In this document: one piece after another, positions 15,700 to 23,533 of the stretch | Layout: each line of letters starts with the position of its first letter | Position numbering within the stretch: the stretch's first letter is position 1 | NCBI RefSeq assembly: GCF_014698045.1 | Contig: NZ_JACJSE010000004.1 | Location: 124,001 to 188,000, forward strand | Source of the DNA: Aulosira sp. FACHB-615 | Lineage (GTDB): Bacteria > Cyanobacteriota > Cyanobacteriia > Cyanobacteriales > Nostocaceae | Length of the DNA: 64,000 nt | Direction of reading: 5' to 3' | The notes under the pieces: model-generated | The model's input: only the letters and a program-made list of their open reading frames with translations | The model's database searches: none | What the model was told of the DNA's origin: nothing | Position numbers and translations under genes: made by a program

Positions 15700-16788
15700 T
15701 TAAGCCGTCAAATCTGCCATCAATTCTGCAACAGACATCATACGCCCTGGATGGCTAACATTAGCACCAGAAAAAATTAAACCATGTTCCACATCACCAC
15801 GGGCAGCTTGCGCTAGGGCATTGAGTAAGCAGTAGGTTTTGCCTTTGTCTCGAAACAGACAAGTGTCTAAACAGTTGGCAATACAAGACCTTTTCTGTGA
15901 TGAATCTACTATTATTTCCTCTGCGAAGGCATTGCGTAAAGCCCGACTCGGTTTGCCGACGGGACTGGGTACAGTAACAATATCTGCTAAATTCGCTTGC
16001 AAATGACGTTCTTTATAACGCTGATTGGCATCACATTCAATTGTGGTGATAAAGCGAGTACCCATCTGCACGCCATCAGCGCCAATTGCTAACATTTGAT
16101 CAATATCGTGGCGATCGCTAATGCCACCTGTCACAATCAAAGGTATCCTCACACCCATCGTCTCGGCTAAATAATCCCGAATTTGCGAAACCACCCAGCC
16201 AACTGAAAACCCCGGCACATTTATCTGTTCACATTGGGTAAAATGTCCGCCTACCTTCTGGCAGTTTTCCACAATTAAGGCATCGGGTAGGCGATTATAT
16301 CGATTTTTCCAAGTTTGACAAAGAAACTGGGCTGCATCAAAATTAGCGATCGTCGGTACTAAGGCAACATCAGGAAAATCAGCCGTGTATTCTGGTAAAG
16401 TTAAAGGCATTCCTGCCCCAGTCACAATTAAATTTGCACCCTCGGCTGCGGCGGTTGTGGCTAACTTGGCGTAATCTTTCGTACCGACAAGAATATTCAC
16501 GCCTATCACGCCATCAGGGCTGATACATCTGGCTTTAGACAATTCATCAATAAGTGCGAGTCGATTGGCACTAAAAAAACTACTCGGTTTGCGTTGATTA
16601 AAGTAGGGAGAATCTAAGCCCAGTCCCAGGGAAGCAATCATCCCCACGCCCCCAGCATTCGCAACTGCGCCAGCCAATTGTGCGCCAGCAACCCTCACTG
16701 CCATTGCCGCTTGCATAATGGGATAACGGGCGATATGTTTACCAATTTGCAAGGGATGAAGCATCGAGGGCATTTGATTATTACTCAT
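15700..16788 (-). CDS. Nitronate monooxygenase family FMN enzyme
   Basis: The 362-residue protein is a class of nitronate monooxygenase/2-nitropropane dioxygenase-like TIM-barrel flavoprotein. It shows the N-terminal YPIMQAAMAVRVAGAQLAGA block, the ANAGGVGMIAS glycine-rich loop, the phosphate-binding VTGGISDRHDIDQMLAIGADGVQMGTRF segment (residues about 219-246) and a cysteine-rich C-terminal part (KRSCIANCLDTCLF, about 306-319). That Cys cluster is seen in the longer bacterial members. It probably removes toxic nitronates, but related enzymes act as quinone or enoyl reductases. Monocistronic. Confidence 0.85.
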   Translation of the reverse strand: MSNNQMPSMLHPLQIGKHIARYPIMQAAMAVRVAGAQLAGAVANAGGVGMIASLGLGLDSPYFNQRKPSSFFSANRLALIDELSKARCISPDGVIGVNILVGTKDYAKLATTAAAEGANLIVTGAGMPLTLPEYTADFPDVALVPTIANFDAAQFLCQTWKNRYNRLPDALIVENCQKVGGHFTQCEQINVPGFSVGWVVSQIRDYLAETMGVRIPLIVTGGISDRHDIDQMLAIGADGVQMGTRFITTIECDANQRYKERHLQANLADIVTVPSPVGKPSRALRNAFAEEIIVDSSQKRSCIANCLDTCLFRDKGKTYCLLNALAQAARGDVEHGLIFSGANVSHPGRMMSVAELMADLTA

Positions 16789-16912
16789 TCTTAACTAAAT
16801 AGCTAAGGAGTAATTTTATCATCTCCGTGTGACTTTTCTTGGATAGTCATTTTTTGCTGGGATTTCTGGTGATGAAAAATTAGAGACGCGGAAATTCGCG
16901 CCTCTAGAACAA

Positions 16913-17785
16913 CTACAACCTAGCTAAAACAGGTTGGCTATCTACTGCACCGACAGTATCTGATTCTGTATCTGTGCAGTAGATTTCGCAGGAGTTATTG
17001 GGGCTTTCGATGAGTTTGACTTTGTAAAGCTTGGCTCCTAGTTCTTGGATGGGCGATCGCAGTAAACTACTAATATATAGAGCGATATTTTCCGCAGTCG
17101 GCACAACCTCAGCAAAATAAGGTACATCTTTGTTCAAAAAGGTGTGATCAAATGGTTCTACCACATAATCTGCGATCGCTTTCTGCAATGCACCCAAATC
17201 AACAATCATTCCAGTGCGCTGATCAATTTCGCCTTTCACCGTCACTTCTAAATGATAGTTGTGTCCGTGGCCATTTGTCCGAGCGCATTTACCATAAATC
17301 TCAGTATTATCTTCTAAGCTGAGATCAGGATGTGCCAAACGGTGTGCGGCACTGAAGTGAGTACTGATACTGAGGTAAGCTTCCATTGAGTTTCCCATAT
17401 AATCTGCCCAAAGTTCAGGATGTTCAAATAACTGTACGCGGACTACAGGCAAGTGGGGTGCTAACCGCCGCCAGATAACCCGTGCAATATTTTCAGTGGT
17501 GGGGAGAGTTTCTTGAAATTCTGCCCAGACATCATTGAGATAAGAAAAATCCAGTTGGCTGGTAACTTCGCGTTTAATGACTTGTTTGACATCAGACAAA
17601 TTCAGCACCATGCCATACTTATCTAATTCCCCAGCCAGGGAAATAAATAAGACATAGTTGTGTCCATGTCCAGGAAATTTTGAGCCAGCACCAAATTTCT
17701 CAAAATTCTCAGCATCACTCAGTTCGGGTAGCCAATAGCGATGACTAGCCGAAAATTGAGCGCGGCGATTTACGATACATTGCAT
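16913..17785 (-). CDS. Tandem 6-pyruvoyl-tetrahydropterin synthase-fold protein
   Basis: Two PTPS domains are fused in 290 residues. Domain 1 (about 1-125) keeps zinc ligands His15, His40 and His42, but has Gly34 where the catalytic Cys belongs. Domain 2 (about 135-275) has His148, Cys167, His173 and His175, in the pattern C-x5-HGHNY typical of true PTPS (pterin) enzymes rather than QueD (C-x3-HGH). Domain 2 is therefore probably the active unit, making a tetrahydropterin, perhaps for the glycosylated pterins of cyanobacteria. A 6-carboxytetrahydropterin synthase role in queuosine synthesis is the alternative. Monocistronic. Confidence 0.88.
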   Translation of the reverse strand: MQCIVNRRAQFSASHRYWLPELSDAENFEKFGAGSKFPGHGHNYVLFISLAGELDKYGMVLNLSDVKQVIKREVTSQLDFSYLNDVWAEFQETLPTTENIARVIWRRLAPHLPVVRVQLFEHPELWADYMGNSMEAYLSISTHFSAAHRLAHPDLSLEDNTEIYGKCARTNGHGHNYHLEVTVKGEIDQRTGMIVDLGALQKAIADYVVEPFDHTFLNKDVPYFAEVVPTAENIALYISSLLRSPIQELGAKLYKVKLIESPNNSCEIYCTDTESDTVGAVDSQPVLARL

Positions 17786-17911
17786 GAGTACACTGGGAGA
17801 AAAATTTAAATTTTCTTAATCTTTCACTTTTTCCAGCATAAACTAATTTCTTTGTCTGTGGTGAGAGGAATAATATCTTGCTAGTGCGGGTATCTCTCCA
17901 GACCACTGACA

Positions 17912-18142
17912 TCATAACTGGTCATAATCCATTAAAGTTGCTTTTCCCTCAGCAATTTCTTGTTTAGCTTGTTTAGCCGCAGCAATCAATTTTGATTGAG
18001 TTCCTTTAAAAGCACTATTCCATCTAATTTCATCTTGCAATTCATCAATGTACTCTCGCAGATGTTCTGCAATGCGGTCTTGTACCTCAATCGGTAAAGA
18101 TTCCATCATTTTGACTACAGTAGTAATTGCTGTTGATGACAT
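17912..18142 (-). CDS. Small antitoxin-like protein without visible toxin
   Basis: The 76-residue protein has the layout of small cyanobacterial antitoxins: an amphipathic N-terminal helix region (MESLPIEVQDRIAEHLREYIDELQDEIRW), a short linker and a C-terminal tail (AAKQAKQEIAEGKATLMDYDQL). In other genomes a RelE/ParE-type toxin gene normally follows with overlap. Here the downstream 120 bases hold no recognisable toxin, only short open frames. It is either an orphan antitoxin or the remnant of a module. Confidence 0.65.
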   Translation of the reverse strand: MSSTAITTVVKMMESLPIEVQDRIAEHLREYIDELQDEIRWNSAFKGTQSKLIAAAKQAKQEIAEGKATLMDYDQL

Positions 18143-18183
18143 AATGTATGGTTTTTATGCAACGCTTTGATTTTAAACTAACA

Positions 18184-18234
18184 CTAATCGGTGATTGATG
18201 ATTTTGCTAATTGTTCTCTTACCCATTGCCGTAC
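18184..18234 (-). pseudogene. C-terminal stub of a Uma2-family gene
   Basis: Read on the minus strand this piece gives VRQWVREQLAKSSITD and then TAG. It matches the end of the Uma2 gene at 26594 (VRQWVKEQLAKSST). Everything upstream is gone: the sequence changes abruptly to a repeat at 18234. It is the 3' scar of a lost Uma2 gene. Confidence 0.8.
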
Positions 18235-18358
18235 AGTTAAACAGAAAAATGGGTTGGGTGGAGCGATAGCGTAACCCAACAAAGTATGCTCGGATGTTGG
18301 GTTTCGTTCCTCAACCCAACCTACGCTAGAATTGGTTTTTAGTCTTAACTGAACGGTA
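18234..18358. repeat. CAGTTAA...TTAACTG repeat with GTTGGGTTTCGTTCC hairpin
   Basis: The ends are short inverted repeats (CAGTTAAAC / TTAACTGAAC). The middle holds GTTGGGTTTCGTTCCTCAAC and CCAACCTAC, a hairpin that also occurs at 55356-55382 and 59094-59121. The right end is related, inverted, to 10153-10186. It abuts the Uma2 stub, so it marks the breakpoint there. Confidence 0.65.
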
Positions 18359-18510
18359 TTGTAAGAGCTGATTCGTAAAGAAAATCTTAAGGAGACTCAA
18401 ATCATTACTAGGTCTAAGTTACAGCGAATAAGTGCTGTATTAAGTAACATTTCTGAAACCCTTACAGGGTAAGTATTTTACTTTAGTTTACAAATTAGCT
18501 CTAATATATT

Positions 18511-18639
18511 AGGACTTACGCAACGCCAATAATTTCATTGCGACTGGAACGAAGTGTAGGGAAGCAATCAAGGGCGTTAGGAGAGATTACTTCTCTATCA
18601 GTCGTAATGACGGAGTTACGTTATTTTTGCGTAAGTCCT
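18511..18639. repeat. AGGACTTACGC-type MITE, different interior
   Basis: Terminal inverted repeats AGGACTTACGCAA and TTGCGTAAGTCCT are the same as in the elements at 7148 and 44243. The interior is different: it has an inverted core (GCAATCAAGGGCG...GATTACTTC). Short AT-rich flanks (ATATATT / AATATATT) may contain a target duplication. Confidence 0.8.
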
Positions 18640-18931
18640 GGTAATATATTTACCTCTGCCTCTTGCTTTAACTCAGTCTATGCAGTTGGTGATACGTTTA
18701 TTTAATTTTAAGTTAATACTAATCCATAAAGAATTTATGGTATTAAGTAAATATCCCACCACAAGTGTTCCTTATTAAGCTAAATAAAAATTGTTATATC
18801 TCGCTAGACAAAGGGATTATTTTGTGTTGCCTGTTCTAGATTTAATATTCACCTAATAAGTGAAAATTCTGTGCAGATGATCAATATATTTCCTATAAAA
18901 ATATATTTATTTAACAATTAGTACAATCACA
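18640..18931. other. AT-rich leader before the first ATPase gene
   Basis: I see no gene here. The sequence is very AT-rich and should contain the promoter of the ATPase at 18932. A fragment at 18671-18698 (CAGTCTATGCAGTTGGTGATAC) resembles 26449-26475, within the Cys-rich remnant. No clear ribosome-binding site precedes the ATG. Confidence 0.4.
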
Positions 18932-20200
18932 ATGTCTCCAAATCCCTTCTTTGCTAAAAGACAAGTTCCTCCAGAACACTTTGTTGGTCGGACATCAGAA
19001 ATAGCATCTGCATTTGACCAAATTTATAACCGCAGCCACCTAGCGATTTGGGGTGGACTAGGAATGGGTAAAACTTCATTTTTGGAAAAAGTGGCTTCAC
19101 CCCAAGCCTGGATAGATCACGGACTAGACCCATCTACGGCTGTAATTGTGCTACTCAGGTGTGAAGATTTGCATCCTTTTACTCCTGCTGCTTTTTGGCA
19201 AGAAGTTTTGAAACTCTTTCATGAGAAATTAGACAGTGAGCCTCAATTACAAGTTTATATTAAGTCCTTACTGGAAAAAGCTCCAGTTACAAATGATAGT
19301 TTGCGCCAAGCTTTGCGGAGGTTAGAAAGAGAAAATAAATTCTTAGCCTTGCTAGTAGATGACTTTGATGTAAGCTTAGTACTAAACGAACAATACACTG
19401 AAGCCGAGAGAGAAACATTTTTGGCTCAATGTCGTAGTTTAGCGGTTGGGGGAAGATACCTCTCAATGATTGTCACCTCACTCAACCGTCTCAACGAACT
19501 AGGCCCAAAAGTCAAGGCTAATGCTTCCCCCTGGTACAATCACTACCTGTTTCAATCCCTCAAACTATTTGCTGATAAAGATTTAGATCAACTACTAACC
19601 ATAATTAGACCAGCAGAATTACGGGATGCAATTCGAGATATGACTGGTAGACACCCGACTCTGGTACAAATTGCTGGTTTTTTTCTATACAGAGAACTGC
19701 AACGACAGCAAGAAGCTGATGTTAACGCATTTGCTGAAGGTTTTGAAAGAGACACTCAAGAAATTTTTCAAACAATTTGGTCAAGATGCGATGAAATAGA
19801 CCAAACTTTGTTGATGTTGATTGCTTTATTGGCTTTGCAGGGACGTTTAAATGAAAAACATTTTGACTTGAGTGGTATTGGCCGCATTTTTACCCAAGAT
19901 GAGCGCAGGCTAACTAATTTAGAGCAACAAGGTATTATCACTTCCAAACTTATGGAAGAACGAAAGTTTTACTTCTTCACTTCCTCAATTATGGAAAAAT
20001 GGGTAATTCAAGAAATTTTGAATACAAAAGAAGCTGAACTCAAAAAACGAGAAAAAGTATTTCTCAATCTCATGAGTCATGGGCAAGTTGAGCAATTTAA
20101 AAAAGCCATTACCTGGTTATGGCAGAATAAAGATGCTGTACCATCTCTTCTCGATTGGTTTGCTAAAGTCGTAGCAGCATTTCCTAAAGGATTAATTTGA
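18932..20200 (+). CDS. STAND-like P-loop ATPase without visible effector domain
   Basis: A 422-residue protein. The N-terminus ends in HFVGRTSEI, the usual lead-in to a STAND-type NTPase. It has a Walker A loop GGLGMGKT at 41-48, a Walker B-like LLVDDFDV near 137-144, and the RHPTLVQIAGF sensor motif that matches GHPYFTQ of the next two proteins. The C-terminal third looks like winged-helix repeats (IDQTLLMLIALLA; LEQQGIITSKL). No enzymatic effector, TPR or WD40 domain is visible. A strong terminator follows, so it is its own transcription unit. Function unknown; it resembles the switch part of NLR-like conflict or signalling proteins. Confidence 0.8.
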   Translation: MSPNPFFAKRQVPPEHFVGRTSEIASAFDQIYNRSHLAIWGGLGMGKTSFLEKVASPQAWIDHGLDPSTAVIVLLRCEDLHPFTPAAFWQEVLKLFHEKLDSEPQLQVYIKSLLEKAPVTNDSLRQALRRLERENKFLALLVDDFDVSLVLNEQYTEAERETFLAQCRSLAVGGRYLSMIVTSLNRLNELGPKVKANASPWYNHYLFQSLKLFADKDLDQLLTIIRPAELRDAIRDMTGRHPTLVQIAGFFLYRELQRQQEADVNAFAEGFERDTQEIFQTIWSRCDEIDQTLLMLIALLALQGRLNEKHFDLSGIGRIFTQDERRLTNLEQQGIITSKLMEERKFYFFTSSIMEKWVIQEILNTKEAELKKREKVFLNLMSHGQVEQFKKAITWLWQNKDAVPSLLDWFAKVVAAFPKGLI

Positions 20201-20219
20201 ACAGTCATTGATTACAAAT

Positions 20220-20252
20220 GAGGGTAAATTCATATATTTACCCTCGATTTTT
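20220..20252 (+). terminator. Rho-independent terminator after the 422-residue ATPase
   Basis: GAGGGTAAAT pairs perfectly with ATTTACCCTC around TCATAT and is followed by GATTTTT. It lies 20 bases after the stop and separates this ATPase from the receptor-type ATPases downstream. Confidence 0.88.
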
Positions 20253-20308
20253 AAGTTGATGTCTAACTACTATTTAAGCCGAATATATAACTGGTAATCA
20301 GAAAAAAT

Positions 20309-23300
20309 ATGGTTGAAGAAAAAGAAAATAAAAATCGTTTTATTGCAAATCCTTACATTATCGGTATTCCTATTGAAGAACCAGAAAAATTTTTTGGCAG
20401 AAAAGATTTGTTTGCTGTGATTCAAGATAACCTCAGACAAAATGTACAACTAATTTCATTATATGGTCAACGACGAATTGGTAAATCATCTGTACTCAAA
20501 CAAATTCCAAAAAATATAGACAGAGACAGTCAAGAATTTATCTTTGTTAATTTTGATTGTCAAGATGCTACTAATTGCTCTATTCATGAATTAATACACA
20601 AAATTGCAAGAGCAATTGTAGAAAAATTAAAAAAAGATAAAGAACAAATAGATATACCTTCTGAAGAAAAATTAAAAAAGGATATCAAAATTTTTCAAAA
20701 TCAATTTTTATTCCCAGTTTATCGGCTATTAAATAACGCAAAATTGATTTTACTGCTAGATGAATTTGATGTTTTGATTGAAGATGAAACTGCATATAAA
20801 GAAGTTATTTCCTGGATTCAATCACTTTTAAAACACGATAAACAATTATTTATTATTGTGGTAGTGGGACGACATATTGATAAACTCGACACTCTCGACA
20901 CTTTGCTTTCTTTTCTGAAAAAAGCGCCCAACCAAGAAATTGGGTTTTTAGATAAGGATAGTACTGAAAAACAAATTACTAAACCTGCTGAGGGAATTCT
21001 AAAATATGAACCAGAGGCAATCTCGGCAATTTTCCAACTATCAGCCGGGCATCCCTATTTTACTCAAGTTATTTGCCGTACTCTTTTTAACGTAGCACGA
21101 GAACGGGATAAATGGACTATAACTCGTACAGATATTGAAAGCATTGTAAATAGGGTATTTCAAGATGACGATGCTCATGCGGGACTAGCAGGGTTTTGGG
21201 AAGGACGAATGCTCCCAGAGCAAGTTATTCTTTCAGTAGTAGCAGAAGCTCAAAAGAGAGCGATTGAAAATCATGAAAATATTCTTGAAGAACCGCTAAA
21301 TTTGCTGAGAAGCTATGGAGTGATAACAGAAACCTTAACTGACGTACCTAACCAATTAGCTAAATATGGTTTCTTGTATAATGCGCCACATAGAATCAAA
21401 ATAGAATTAGTCTACCGTTGGTTGGTGAAAAATCATAGCCTCAAGGATGAGATCAAAGAATTGGAGAAAATCGAGCAAGACAACGTTAATAAGCTCTTAT
21501 CAGTAGCGGATGATCTACGTCAACGTGGTGACTTTCAAACATTGCAGATTTATGAGCAAGCGTTAGCACTTAATCCGAATAATTTCACAACTGTCAAGTC
21601 CTTAGCTAAGGAATATTTAAAAGTAGAAAATTTTGATAAAGCTTTTGAGCTTTTGATGCGTGCTTATCAATTTTACTCGATAAGCAATATGCAAGAAATG
21701 GTTTTGCAGCCTTTATTGTCTCTAGCTGAAGAATACTTAAAAGGACAAAACTTTGACAAAGCTTTAGAAATTTATACACTATGCTACAAAATTGCTCCAG
21801 AAATTAGCAAAGATGGTCTTTTAAATGTACGAGAAGAATATGGACATTACTTGATAATTCAAGAAAAATTAGATCAGGCGCAAGAACAGTTTCAACAAGT
21901 TTTGGCAATTGCTCCTCAAAGAGTTCATTCTCAAAAAAAGCTAAAAGAAGTTTCAGTCTTTAAAAATAGAATTTTACCTATACCTGAAAGTATATCTGCA
22001 TCTGAAAGTAATGATAGTGTGAACGTAGCTGATAATAATGTGACTCCTATGGTTCCAAATCGGCGATCGCGAATTTCTGGTAATATTGTATTTCGATCAT
22101 TATTAGCGATCGCAACTATACCTATCTTGGGTTTTGGTGGGTATCAATTTTTCCGAACCTGTCCAGCCGGTCAACAGAAAAATTTAGGCTTTTTTTGCAT
22201 AGCAGATACTAGTAGAATTAGTAGAGGCGATCGCACTTTTTTCAATATTACCAACATCTTTCGTGACCAAGGAATTGCCGCATTTAAACAAGGTAATTAT
22301 CAACAAGCGGTTGAATTATTTGACAAGGCTGTAGCAGCAAATCGTTCTGATCCTGAAGTACTAATTTACTCTAACAATGCCCGCGCTCTTCAACAAGGTT
22401 CACCTCTGACTCTGGCGGTAGCTGTACCAGCAGACAACCGAACTGGTAATGCTCAGGAAATGTTACGCGGCGTAGCACAAGCACAAAATCAATTCAATAG
22501 AAATCGTGGACTTAGCGGTAGATTACTAGAAATTGTCATTGCTAACGATTCTAATGACCCAGAGAAAGCAAAACAAGTAGCCCAGGAACTAATTAAAGAC
22601 CAATCCATCTTAGCAGTAATTGGTCATAATTCTAGTGAAGTTACTCAAGCTGTACTACCAGAATATGGACAAGCAAAATTAGCTGTCATCTCTCCCACTA
22701 GCACCAGCATTTTTTTACAAAACCCAGTTTTCTTTAGAGCAGTTGTTTCCGATGAAGCCGCAGGTAAAAAACTAGCAGAATATACTTACAAAAATCTCAA
22801 ATTAAAAAAAGTAGTGATTTTTGCTAATCCTAAAAATCCATATAGTGATGGACTTAGAGAAGTATTTACAAAACACTTTGAAAGATTAGGAGGTGAAGTA
22901 GTGCGCCCACCAATGATTGACTTAACTCTTAACACATTTGATGCAGAGAAAGAAGTTCCTAGCAGTTTGTCTAAATATGGGGCAGAAGCAGCTATGTTAT
23001 TTCCAAATGTAACATACACTGAAATTGGTATCAACATTGCCAAGGTGAATGAACTACTCAAAAATAATCCCTCAAATACCCAAAAACGAGCATTAAAACT
23101 ATTAGGTGGGGACTCACTTTATAGCGATGAAATGTTAAGAAGAGGTGGAAAGGCTTTTGAAGGAATCATTCTATCAGTTCCTTGGTTTAGAGGCACACAA
23201 AAAGCTGAACTATTTGCCCAACAAGCACAGCAGCAATGGGGAGGAGAAATTAGTTGGCGTACTGCTACTAGTTATGATGCTACTAAGGCTTTAATTAAAT

Positions 23301-23491
23301 CTCTATCTTCTAATGCTTCTCGGAATACGGTATTAGAGAATTTACAAAATGTGACACTTTCAAGTAATGAAACATCAGGTGATGGACTCCGGTTTACGCC
23401 AGAAAGAGAGCGTCAAGGTGAGCCTATTCTTGTGCAGGTCAAGGACGAAAAGTTTAATAATTTGCCTGAGCAAGTGATGGAATTTAAGTAA
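20309..23491 (+). CDS. Transmembrane STAND ATPase-TPR-solute-binding receptor, copy A
   Basis: This 1060-residue protein joins an intracellular STAND-type ATPase to an extracytoplasmic ligand-binding domain. In order: NPYIIG lead-in and FFGRKDL; Walker A GQRRIGKS (53-60); Walker B LILLLDEFD (146-154); the GHPYFTQ motif near 248-254; a winged-helix region; TPR-like repeats (about 385-560); one membrane helix (about 595-615); an external TPR-like pair (about 645-695); then a type I periplasmic binding fold (about 700-1040) of the branched-chain amino-acid/ANF-receptor type. With the N-terminus inside, the binding domain should be outside. It probably turns ligand binding into ATPase or oligomer switching; ligand and output are unknown. 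The 3' half is nearly identical to that of the next gene. Confidence 0.85.
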   Translation: MVEEKENKNRFIANPYIIGIPIEEPEKFFGRKDLFAVIQDNLRQNVQLISLYGQRRIGKSSVLKQIPKNIDRDSQEFIFVNFDCQDATNCSIHELIHKIARAIVEKLKKDKEQIDIPSEEKLKKDIKIFQNQFLFPVYRLLNNAKLILLLDEFDVLIEDETAYKEVISWIQSLLKHDKQLFIIVVVGRHIDKLDTLDTLLSFLKKAPNQEIGFLDKDSTEKQITKPAEGILKYEPEAISAIFQLSAGHPYFTQVICRTLFNVARERDKWTITRTDIESIVNRVFQDDDAHAGLAGFWEGRMLPEQVILSVVAEAQKRAIENHENILEEPLNLLRSYGVITETLTDVPNQLAKYGFLYNAPHRIKIELVYRWLVKNHSLKDEIKELEKIEQDNVNKLLSVADDLRQRGDFQTLQIYEQALALNPNNFTTVKSLAKEYLKVENFDKAFELLMRAYQFYSISNMQEMVLQPLLSLAEEYLKGQNFDKALEIYTLCYKIAPEISKDGLLNVREEYGHYLIIQEKLDQAQEQFQQVLAIAPQRVHSQKKLKEVSVFKNRILPIPESISASESNDSVNVADNNVTPMVPNRRSRISGNIVFRSLLAIATIPILGFGGYQFFRTCPAGQQKNLGFFCIADTSRISRGDRTFFNITNIFRDQGIAAFKQGNYQQAVELFDKAVAANRSDPEVLIYSNNARALQQGSPLTLAVAVPADNRTGNAQEMLRGVAQAQNQFNRNRGLSGRLLEIVIANDSNDPEKAKQVAQELIKDQSILAVIGHNSSEVTQAVLPEYGQAKLAVISPTSTSIFLQNPVFFRAVVSDEAAGKKLAEYTYKNLKLKKVVIFANPKNPYSDGLREVFTKHFERLGGEVVRPPMIDLTLNTFDAEKEVPSSLSKYGAEAAMLFPNVTYTEIGINIAKVNELLKNNPSNTQKRALKLLGGDSLYSDEMLRRGGKAFEGIILSVPWFRGTQKAELFAQQAQQQWGGEISWRTATSYDATKALIKSLSSNASRNTVLENLQNVTLSSNETSGDGLRFTPERERQGEPILVQVKDEKFNNLPEQVMEFK
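22145..23441 (+). repeat. 1.3-kb near-identical receptor segment, copy A
   Basis: From just inside the membrane helix to shortly before the stop, this DNA is nearly identical to 24909-26208. The differences cluster in two patches (22834-22886 and 23104-23172), while hundreds of bases elsewhere show almost none. The upstream ATPase-coding DNA of the two genes is much more diverged. This pattern suggests gene conversion. Confidence 0.9.
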
Positions 23492-23533
23492 TTTGGCTGA
23501 TGAAATCACTAGTTTTGGAGATATTATGAAGGT

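Noticed and set aside
18295..18321. Possible terminator at the GTTGGGTTTCG hairpin
   Set aside because: No gene ends just upstream on either strand and there is no T-run. It is one of three copies of a repeat.
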